NCBI GenBank assembly: GCA_004556565.1
Contig: SFGN01000104.1
Location: forward strand, 1 to 6,645
Source of the DNA: Lachnospiraceae bacterium
GTDB taxonomy: Bacteria > Bacillota_A > Clostridia > Lachnospirales > Lachnospiraceae
DNA: 6,645 nt
Direction of reading: 5' to 3'
The position numbers and the translations under genes are program-made. The notes beneath the pieces were generated by a model. It did no database searches, was not told the origin of the DNA, and was given only the letters and a program-made list of their open reading frames with translations. Below are positions 1-5,388 of this stretch, piece after piece. The first letter of the stretch is position 1. The number at the start of each line of letters is the position of its first letter.

Positions 1-1
1 G

Positions 2-409
2 CTTGATAATCCTGAACAGTACATACTGAAATGCGGTCGCTGGATGCGAAAAATGAGTATTGACGAGCTACCGCAGCTGTTCAATATTTTCAAGGGAGAC
101 ATGAGCATCATCGGTCCCCGCCCTGCTCTTTGGAATCAGGATGATTTGATTTCCGAGCGTGAAAAATACGGTGCAAATGATGTGAAACCGGGTCTTACCG
201 GCTGGGCGCAGATCAATGGGCGAGATGAATTGGAAATCCCGGTCAAAGCCAAACTGGACGGCGAATATGTGGAAAAAATGAGTTTCGGATTTGATTGCAA
301 GTGCTTTTTCGGGACGATCAAATCGGTTTTGCATCATGACGGGGTTGTCGAGGGGGGAACTGGTGAGATGAAGAAGAATGAAGAAGAGAAAGAGACAGTA
401 AGCAAATGA
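2..409 (+). CDS. Undecaprenyl-phosphate sugar-1-phosphate transferase, C-terminal part (bacterial sugar transferase family)
   Basis: This reading frame is open to the left edge, so the gene is 5'-truncated; 135 residues are visible. The family moves a sugar-1-phosphate from a UDP-sugar to undecaprenyl phosphate at the cytoplasmic face of the membrane, the first step of capsule or exopolysaccharide repeat-unit assembly. Family hallmarks seen are the block RKMSIDELPQLFN, then KGDMSIIGPRPALW, and later VKPGLTGWAQINGRDEL. The wording after GRDEL (IPVKAKLDGEY) resembles WcaJ/CpsE-type Firmicute enzymes. The N-terminal membrane segment and upstream catalytic acidic residues lie outside the window. 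The protein ends in a highly charged tail of mostly Lys and Glu. Its stop overlaps the next start (ATGA, 406-409). The first in-frame ATG, at 44, is internal to the conserved domain and is not the start. Which sugar is transferred cannot be read from the sequence. Family call is very secure. Confidence 0.95.
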   Translation, partial: LDNPEQYILKCGRWMRKMSIDELPQLFNIFKGDMSIIGPRPALWNQDDLISEREKYGANDVKPGLTGWAQINGRDELEIPVKAKLDGEYVEKMSFGFDCKCFFGTIKSVLHHDGVVEGGTGEMKKNEEEKETVSK

Positions 410-1323
410 GTGATATATTGGCTATAACCGGAGCTACTGGCAAAAAATCGGGAGGTGGTATAGTTAAAATACTTTCTGCCCACAAAGATGAAGTTTCAAC
501 AAAGCTTCCAGGCGGTGTCAGAGCATTGGTCCGCTGCACATCAAACACCTCAAAGATAGATGAATCGCTTCTTCACTTTGAGAAGATGTATGGAGAATTA
601 ACTGATTCGATATTTTTAGAGCAAGCATTTCAAGGCGTTGATACTGTACTACATATTTCAGGTTTGACACTGACGCCAAATATTGTTGATGCTGCAGTTA
701 AGTGTCATGTAAGGCGACTAATATGTGTACACACAACAGGTATTTATTCAAAATACAAATCTGCTGGAGAAAACTACCGAATCATTGATTCATATGTGGA
801 AAAGCAGTGTCAGGACAACAATATAGCTCTCACTATTCTTAGGCCAACAATGATCTACGGGAATATCAGTGATAATAATGTAGTTAAGTTCATCAAGATG
901 GTGGATCGGTTGCCGGTAATGCCTGTTGTCAACGGAGCAAGGTATGTTTTACAACCCGTACACTACATGGATTTGTCAGAAGCTTATTATAGTGTTTTGA
1001 TGAAAGAGAACACGGCAAACCATAATTATATACTATCTGGGGGTGAACCTATCTCTTTAAGAGATATGCTTTCAGAAATCGGTAACTGCCTTGGAAAAAA
1101 GGTGCTTTTTATAAGTTGCCCATTCCCTGTCGCCTATGCAGGAGCTTGGGTTTTATATTTGGTAACATTTAAAAAGAAAGATTACAGGGAAAAGGTTCAG
1201 CGCCTTTGTGAGCCACGTGCCTACCCACACGATGATGCAAAGCGAGACTTTGGGTATTCTCCTCGAAACTTCGAAATCGGCATTGTGGATGAAGTGGAAG
1301 AGTATAAAGTACATCGTGGTTGA
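406..1323 (+). CDS. NAD(P)-binding SDR / NAD-dependent epimerase-like protein (atypical)
   Basis: The 305-residue product starts with a Rossmann beta strand and glycine loop (LAITGATG, residues 5-12), followed by KKSGGG instead of the usual xxGxx spacing. An acidic/turn region with GVDTVLHISG (77-86) and the signature LRPTMIYG (145-152) place it among extended or atypical SDR proteins (epimerase/NmrA-like). In polysaccharide loci such proteins usually act on nucleotide sugars as epimerases, reductases or dehydratases; the substrate here is unknown. A Y114xxxK118 match exists, but the position just before LRPTMIYG where the catalytic Tyr/Lys pair is often found reads YRIID (124-128), so catalytic residues are uncertain. 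A hydrophobic stretch lies at 239-255. The ATG overlaps the upstream stop; no strong GGAGG precedes it, only a purine-rich tract, so translation is probably coupled. G+C is about 40% by hand count over 421-1320, versus about 49% in sampled neighbours, suggesting separate acquisition. Confidence 0.88.
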   Translation: MSDILAITGATGKKSGGGIVKILSAHKDEVSTKLPGGVRALVRCTSNTSKIDESLLHFEKMYGELTDSIFLEQAFQGVDTVLHISGLTLTPNIVDAAVKCHVRRLICVHTTGIYSKYKSAGENYRIIDSYVEKQCQDNNIALTILRPTMIYGNISDNNVVKFIKMVDRLPVMPVVNGARYVLQPVHYMDLSEAYYSVLMKENTANHNYILSGGEPISLRDMLSEIGNCLGKKVLFISCPFPVAYAGAWVLYLVTFKKKDYREKVQRLCEPRAYPHDDAKRDFGYSPRNFEIGIVDEVEEYKVHRG

Positions 1324-1327
1324 TTGA

Positions 1328-1334
1328 AAGGAAG
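1328..1334 (+). promoter_or_regulatory. Ribosome binding site deciding the 1341 start
   Basis: AAGGAAG lies 6 nt before the ATG at 1341. The frame could also begin at TTG 1320, which overlaps the SDR stop as TTGA, but that site has no Shine-Dalgarno sequence. The ATG is also followed directly by the typical glycosyltransferase N-terminal strand MKILVV, so 1341 is preferred. Confidence 0.8.
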
Positions 1335-1340
1335 TACAGG

Positions 1341-2588
1341 ATGAAGATTCTGGTTGTTTGCCAATATTACTATCCGGAGCCATTTCGGATTGCCGACATT
1401 TGCGAGGAGCTGGTACAGCATGGAAATGAAGTTACCGTTGTAACGGGGACCCCAAATTACCCTATGGGCGAGATATATTCCGGCTATGAGAACGGCAAAA
1501 AGGCAGAAGAAACCGTCAATGGTGTTCGGATTATCCGTTGCCCGATTCACCCGAGAAAGCAAGGCGCAATTCACAGGCTTTGGAATTATTACAGCTATCC
1601 ACATCTATCCAAACGTGTGGTACGGAACTTAAATGATGATTTCGACATTGTTTTTTTATACCAGCTCTCTCCGGTTATGATGGCAAAAGCAGGCATTTGG
1701 TACGCCAGACAATATCATATTAAATCAGTGTTGTATTGCTTGGATCTTTGGCCTGAGTCACTAGTGGCGGGCGGAGTAAAAAGGGGGTCATTAATATACA
1801 AATTCTTTCATAAGGTGTCGAAAAAGATATATAAAGCAGTGGACAGTATTCTGATCACCTCAAGATCGTTTGCAGAGTATTTTGAGAAAGAGTTTGGAAT
1901 TACGAATCCTCAATATTTGCCGCAATATGCTGAAGCATCGTTTACGCTTGAAACGTGCAAAAAGGAACCAAATGATACAATTGATCTTGTGTTTGCGGGC
2001 AATGTCGGCACCGCGCAAAGCGTCGACACCATTATCAAAGCAGCCACCTTGTGCAAGGACATTCCTAATCTTCGCTGGCACATAGTCGGCGATGGGATTG
2101 CTCTTTTGGATTGCAAAAAGATGGCAGAAAAATTTGAAGTTCCCGTGATCTTCCACGGGAGACAACCGGTTGAACAAATGCCGCGCTACTACGCCATGGC
2201 TGATGCAATGCTTGTGACGATGCAAAAAGATCCTGTGCTAAGTCTGACATTGCCTGGAAAGGTGCAGTCCTATATGGCGGCGGGCAAGCCGATCATCGGT
2301 GCAATAGACGGAGAAGCAAAACGCGTGATTGAACAGACTCAATGTGGGTATTGCGTTCCAGCGGGAGATTTTGAGGGTCTTGCAAAAATATGCATGGAGA
2401 TTGCGGACAAACGCGCGGAATACGCTGCCTTAGGAAACAGATCTCGCGAGGCGTATGAACAGATGTTTTCTCGGGATCGGTTTATGAATTCTTTGGAAAA
2501 GCATTTTTGCGATATGTGTACTTCGACCACACAAAAGCAGCCCATAGTTTCAGGGGATCTTGCACCCGAAATGGAGGAAAGCAAATGA
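1341..2588 (+). CDS. Glycosyltransferase, GT-B fold, WbuB/WcaI-like (GT4 superfamily)
   Basis: This 415-residue cytoplasmic enzyme is predicted to add one sugar from a nucleotide donor to the growing undecaprenyl-linked repeat unit. The N-terminal acceptor domain begins MKILVVCQYYYPEP and has VTVVTGTPNYP (31-41) and DLWPES (135-140), all typical of the WbuB/WcaI branch, a group that includes putative L-fucosamine transferases. The donor domain has DLVFAGNVG (215-223), WHIVGDG (246-252), FHGR (271-274) and LPGKVQSYMAAGKPI (304-318). The usual EX7E glutamates are not found at the expected places; the residue three after K307 is S310. Length is close to the roughly 400 residues usual for the group. 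A TTG at 1320 would add 7 residues but is less likely. The gene follows the SDR gene by 17 nt and overlaps the next by ATGA. The donor sugar cannot be named; the WbuB resemblance alone does not prove fucosamine. Confidence 0.93.
   Translation: MKILVVCQYYYPEPFRIADICEELVQHGNEVTVVTGTPNYPMGEIYSGYENGKKAEETVNGVRIIRCPIHPRKQGAIHRLWNYYSYPHLSKRVVRNLNDDFDIVFLYQLSPVMMAKAGIWYARQYHIKSVLYCLDLWPESLVAGGVKRGSLIYKFFHKVSKKIYKAVDSILITSRSFAEYFEKEFGITNPQYLPQYAEASFTLETCKKEPNDTIDLVFAGNVGTAQSVDTIIKAATLCKDIPNLRWHIVGDGIALLDCKKMAEKFEVPVIFHGRQPVEQMPRYYAMADAMLVTMQKDPVLSLTLPGKVQSYMAAGKPIIGAIDGEAKRVIEQTQCGYCVPAGDFEGLAKICMEIADKRAEYAALGNRSREAYEQMFSRDRFMNSLEKHFCDMCTSTTQKQPIVSGDLAPEMEESK
2573..2577 (+). promoter_or_regulatory. 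Ribosome binding site (GGAGG) deciding the 2585 start
   Basis: A perfect GGAGG lies 7 nt before the ATG at 2585, inside the 3' end of the preceding gene. It decides the start against the longer in-frame extension from 2507, whose extra residues overlap the upstream gene and show no glycosyltransferase features. Confidence 0.85.
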
Positions 2589-3649
2589 ATGTTCTTTTGA
2601 TTTCCGCAAAGGCGGAGCACCCCAATGGCGGGATCGCAATCTGGACGGAGCACTATTTGAACGCTTGCGGGTGTGAAAGTAATCTATCCTGTGATTTGGT
2701 GAATGTTGCCATGACCGGCAAGCGCGCTGCCTGCGCAACGGCAAAGCGCAGCGTGAAAGACGAGATTGCTCGCACGCGGGGCATTATGAAGCAGTTGAAG
2801 GGATGCCTGAATAAATGCTCCTATGATGTGGCACACCTTAATACCAGCGTTGGGACATACGGGATCATCCGGGATTATATGCTGGCACGGAAAATTGAGA
2901 AAAAGGGAATCCCGGTTGTATTGCATTTTCATTGCGACATACCGAGTTGGGTTACAAATCGTATTACCGCACATTTCCTTAAAAGAATTCTGATAGTCAG
3001 CAAGATGAATTTGGTGCTGTGCGAAAGCAGCAGGCGCTATCTTTTAGATCGATTTAGTGCGGAAAGCGTGAAAATCCCGAATTTTGTGGACGGGAAGCTG
3101 ATCTCAACGCCAAAAACAGTTCGCCCCCGGATACAGAATGTTTTGTTCGTCGGCAGGGTCTCCGCAGAAAAAGGTGCCGGGGAGATTTATAAGATTGCAC
3201 GGTGTTTTCCGGACATTGTTTTTTCAATGGTTGGCGAAGTTAGTAGCGAGGCCGCTTCATGGAAGTGCCCGGATAATGTGAAACTTCTCGGGGTAAAAGA
3301 TCACTCGCAGGTTCTTTCCGATCTTGATGATGCGGATCTGTTTTTGTTCCCTTCTTACACAGAGGGGTTTTCGCTGGCGCTGGCGGAGGCCATGGCTCGT
3401 GGTCTGCCTGTTATTGCAACCAATGTTGGGGCAAACGAAGAAATGTTGGAAAATAAGGGCGGCGTTATTGTACCCGTGGGCGATGTTGAAGCGATGAAGG
3501 TCGCACTGGAACAGATGAAAGCCTCGGAGACGAGGCAAAAGATGTCCGATTGGAACCGAAATAAAGTTCGAGACCAGTATGAAACAAGTCAGGTTATCCG
3601 CTTTCTGATGCAATGCTACAAAAACGTTATGAGGAAAGAAATAAAATGA
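2585..3649 (+). CDS. Glycosyltransferase family 4 protein
   Basis: The 354-residue product is a standard GT-B enzyme, predicted to be a retaining sugar transferase working on the lipid-linked oligosaccharide at the inner membrane face. The N-terminal domain starts MNVLLISAKAEHPNGGIA, with the GG loop at 15-16, and has VVLHFHCD (111-118). The C-terminal donor domain has VLFVGRVSAEKG (186-197), where R191 and K196 are at the positions that normally bind donor phosphates, then FPSYTEGFSLALAEAMARG (255-273) with a complete EX7E motif (E260 and E268), and PVIATNVGANEEML (275-288). All expected catalytic elements are therefore present, unlike the two less standard glycosyltransferases nearby. The start at 2585 overlaps the previous stop (ATGA) and follows GGAGG; the stop overlaps the next gene the same way. 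Sampled G+C is about 49%. Donor and acceptor are not predictable from the sequence. Confidence 0.95.
   Translation: MNVLLISAKAEHPNGGIAIWTEHYLNACGCESNLSCDLVNVAMTGKRAACATAKRSVKDEIARTRGIMKQLKGCLNKCSYDVAHLNTSVGTYGIIRDYMLARKIEKKGIPVVLHFHCDIPSWVTNRITAHFLKRILIVSKMNLVLCESSRRYLLDRFSAESVKIPNFVDGKLISTPKTVRPRIQNVLFVGRVSAEKGAGEIYKIARCFPDIVFSMVGEVSSEAASWKCPDNVKLLGVKDHSQVLSDLDDADLFLFPSYTEGFSLALAEAMARGLPVIATNVGANEEMLENKGGVIVPVGDVEAMKVALEQMKASETRQKMSDWNRNKVRDQYETSQVIRFLMQCYKNVMRKEIK
3631..3638 (+). promoter_or_regulatory. Ribosome binding site for the acetyltransferase start at 3646
   Basis: GAGGAAAG lies within the last codons of the upstream glycosyltransferase. The GAGGA core is 10 nt before ATG 3646. This supports 3646 over the upstream in-frame ATG at 3613, which has no comparable site and would add 11 residues with no family match. 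Confidence 0.7.
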
Positions 3650-4194
3650 CGCTATATGATTTTGTAAAAAAGTCTTCTGGTGCTATATATAAATATTTGA
3701 TGTCCCCGATAATCCGAGTGTCTTTAGGCAAATGCGGACGACGAGTTAGGTTCTCCAAAGGTAGGTTTTATGGAATTCAAAACATTGAAATCGGGAGTAA
3801 TGTATCTTTGGGCGAAGGCTTTAGGTTGTTTGCTACCCGCGCCAAGATCATTATCGGTGACGATGTAATGTTCGCGCCCGGCGTTACCGTTGTGACCGGA
3901 GACCATCGTACGGATATGTTGGATCGCCCCATGATAACCGTAACCGACAGTGAAAAACTTCCAGAGAACGATAAAGATGTTGTTTTCGAAGGCGATAACT
4001 GGGTAGGAGCAAATGCGATTATACTAAAAGGCGTGACGGTCGGAAAAGGTGCGGTTATCTCTGCCGGTGCTGTTGTCACGCACGAGGTCCCTCCGTATGC
4101 AATTGTCGGCGGTGTACCTGCAAAAGTAATACGGATGCGAAGCGAAAAAAATAAGGAAAAATCTGTGCATATTGAAGCAGATGAAATACCATAA
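3646..4194 (+). CDS. Hexapeptide-repeat O-acetyltransferase (maltose O-acetyltransferase / WcaF-like)
   Basis: This 182-residue protein is a left-handed beta-helix acyltransferase, a family that usually works as a trimer and uses acetyl-CoA. Imperfect hexapeptide repeats run from about residue 46 to 146 (IEIGSNVSLGEGF, KIIIGDDVMFAPGVTV, DNWVGANAIILKGVTVGKGAVISAGAVV). GDHRTD (85-90) carries the likely catalytic His87, and the end has the family signature YAIVGGVPAKVIR (151-163). The loop after HRTD, up to FEGDNWVG, is the usual insertion between coils. In this cluster it most likely acetylates a hydroxyl of one sugar of the repeat unit or its precursor; N-acetylation of an amino sugar is the alternative. 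The start overlaps the previous stop (ATGA), and 9 nt separate it from the next gene. The first 120 bases look more A+T-rich (about 38%) than the rest. The C-terminal tail is charged and poorly conserved in appearance. Confidence 0.93.
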   Translation: MTLYDFVKKSSGAIYKYLMSPIIRVSLGKCGRRVRFSKGRFYGIQNIEIGSNVSLGEGFRLFATRAKIIIGDDVMFAPGVTVVTGDHRTDMLDRPMITVTDSEKLPENDKDVVFEGDNWVGANAIILKGVTVGKGAVISAGAVVTHEVPPYAIVGGVPAKVIRMRSEKNKEKSVHIEADEIP

Positions 4195-4200
4195 GGAGAT
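4192..4200 (+). promoter_or_regulatory. Stop codon merged with ribosome binding site ahead of a GTG start
   Basis: TAAGGAGAT contains the acetyltransferase stop (TAA) and a near-perfect Shine-Dalgarno sequence. GGAG is 5 nt before GTG 4204. This supports GTG as the true start and favours re-initiation by ribosomes that have just finished the upstream gene. Confidence 0.85.
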
Positions 4201-4203
4201 CAA

Positions 4204-5376
4204 GTGGAGAAAAAATTCGTAATTGTAACCGGAGATAAATATCCGGATGAGAATGCAGGAGCGATCAGAATTCAGTCGTTTGCCAAGATTATTACTGAGT
4301 TGGGGTTTTCTCCCTGTGTGATCGGAATGGGCAGGTCAACCTCGTTTCAATGGAGCGAATATGACGGCATTTCTTACTGTTCTTTGCGTTATGATCGTAA
4401 AAACCGTGTTTCGCGCATATTTGGTAGGGCTCTGTTCGGGCACAATTTGAAAAAAGTCTTGAACCGCAGCAAACTATCGGACATTAGTGGAATTCTGTAT
4501 GTTTCAGGTGGAATTTTTGCTTTGCGCTATGTAAAGCGTCTTTCCCGCAGATATGCCATACCGTTATATTTTGACAGTGTGGAATGGTATTCCCCGAGCG
4601 AATTCAAAATGAGGAAAATGTCGCCGGCGTATGTGGCAAACAATCGCCTGAACACGCACAGTGTTGATCGAAAATTCCGCGTGTTTGCTATCAGTGCATT
4701 TTTGGAAGAGCATTTCAGAAGCCGCGGAATTCCCACCATACGCATTCCTGTCATAATGGATGTGCAAAAGATGCCGTTTCGTGAAGCGAATGACGAATCG
4801 ACAGAGAGCGAAAAAATCCGCATGATTTATGCCGGCTCTCCCGGAAGGAAAGACAGGCTCTGCGAAATGGTAGAAGCCATCGGCTTGCTTTCACCCGAGG
4901 AACGGAGAAGAATAGAATTCCACATTGTTGGCTTGACATCGGAGGGGTATGCAAAGATTTACGGAGAGGTCCCCCCGAGCGAACTTGCGGAATCGATTGT
5001 TTTTGAGGGGCGGAAGCCTCGCCATGAGGTGATACGGCAGGTCGCCGATTCGGATTTTGCGTTTCTCCTGCGTCCGCCCGAAGAACGTTATGCAAAGGCG
5101 GGGTTTCCGACCAAGGCGGTTGAGAGCCTTTCGGTAGGAACGCCGATGCTCTGCAATTTTTCCTCCGACCTTTCTGCGTATCTCAAGGGCGGAGAAAACA
5201 GCGTGATTATAGGCAATTGCACGACTGATGCTTGTTACCGAGCGTTAAAGCAAATACTTGGGATGAGCCGGGAGCAGATGAACCGTATGCGGGCAGAAGC
5301 GAGAAGAACCGCCGAAGAAAATTTCGATTGGCGAAAATATACGAGTGCGGTTGAAAAGTTTATGTTGAAAATGTGA
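4204..5376 (+). CDS. Glycosyltransferase, divergent GT-B fold (GT4-like)
   Basis: The 390-residue product has the two-domain outline of a GT-B sugar transferase. Residues 1-185 form the acceptor domain (KFVIVTGDKYPDENAGAIRI at the start; IPLYFDSVEWYSP at 119-131, and AISAFLEE at 162-169, matching the linker before the donor domain). The donor domain has IRMIYAGSPGRKD (205-217), FHIVG (239-243), FEGR (267-270) and GFPTKAVESLSVGTPML (300-316). K304 and E307 fit the P-x-K-x-x-E pattern seen in WbuB-type enzymes. The first Glu of EX7E is missing (A299 at that place). The GG acceptor loop reads NAGA instead. It probably adds one sugar to the repeat unit. GTG start with a strong ribosome site; 12 nt before the next gene. 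A role in transferring something other than a sugar is unlikely. Specificity is unknown. Confidence 0.88.
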   Translation: MEKKFVIVTGDKYPDENAGAIRIQSFAKIITELGFSPCVIGMGRSTSFQWSEYDGISYCSLRYDRKNRVSRIFGRALFGHNLKKVLNRSKLSDISGILYVSGGIFALRYVKRLSRRYAIPLYFDSVEWYSPSEFKMRKMSPAYVANNRLNTHSVDRKFRVFAISAFLEEHFRSRGIPTIRIPVIMDVQKMPFREANDESTESEKIRMIYAGSPGRKDRLCEMVEAIGLLSPEERRRIEFHIVGLTSEGYAKIYGEVPPSELAESIVFEGRKPRHEVIRQVADSDFAFLLRPPEERYAKAGFPTKAVESLSVGTPMLCNFSSDLSAYLKGGENSVIIGNCTTDACYRALKQILGMSREQMNRMRAEARRTAEENFDWRKYTSAVEKFMLKM

Positions 5377-5383
5377 GAGAGGA
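5377..5383 (+). promoter_or_regulatory. Ribosome binding site for the start at 5389
   Basis: GAGAGGA fills the start of the 12-nt gap after the upstream stop and ends 5 nt before ATG 5389. It fixes that ATG as the start, which directly precedes the glycosyltransferase strand MRVLQIGGTY. Confidence 0.8.
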
Positions 5384-5388
5384 TAACA

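Noticed and set aside
365..402. Purine-rich tract (repeated GAAGA units) considered as a short tandem repeat.
   Set aside because: The units are irregular and encode the charged Lys/Glu tail of the sugar transferase; they do not form a true repeat array.
1320..1340. TTG start at 1320 overlapping the SDR stop (TTGA), which would mimic the coupled junctions.
   Set aside because: No ribosome site serves it, whereas ATG 1341 has AAGGAAG at good spacing and begins exactly at the conserved first strand.
1221..1604. Long minus-strand open frame across the SDR/glycosyltransferase junction.
   Set aside because: It runs antisense to two well-supported genes, shows no recognisable domain and has no credible ribosome site; the same applies to the other minus-strand frames.
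2141..2160. Perfect 7-bp inverted repeat TCCCGTG / CACGGGA with a 6-nt loop, considered as a terminator.
   Set aside because: It lies in the middle of a conserved glycosyltransferase block (VPVIFHGR) and is not followed by a T tract on either strand, so it is most simply a coding coincidence.
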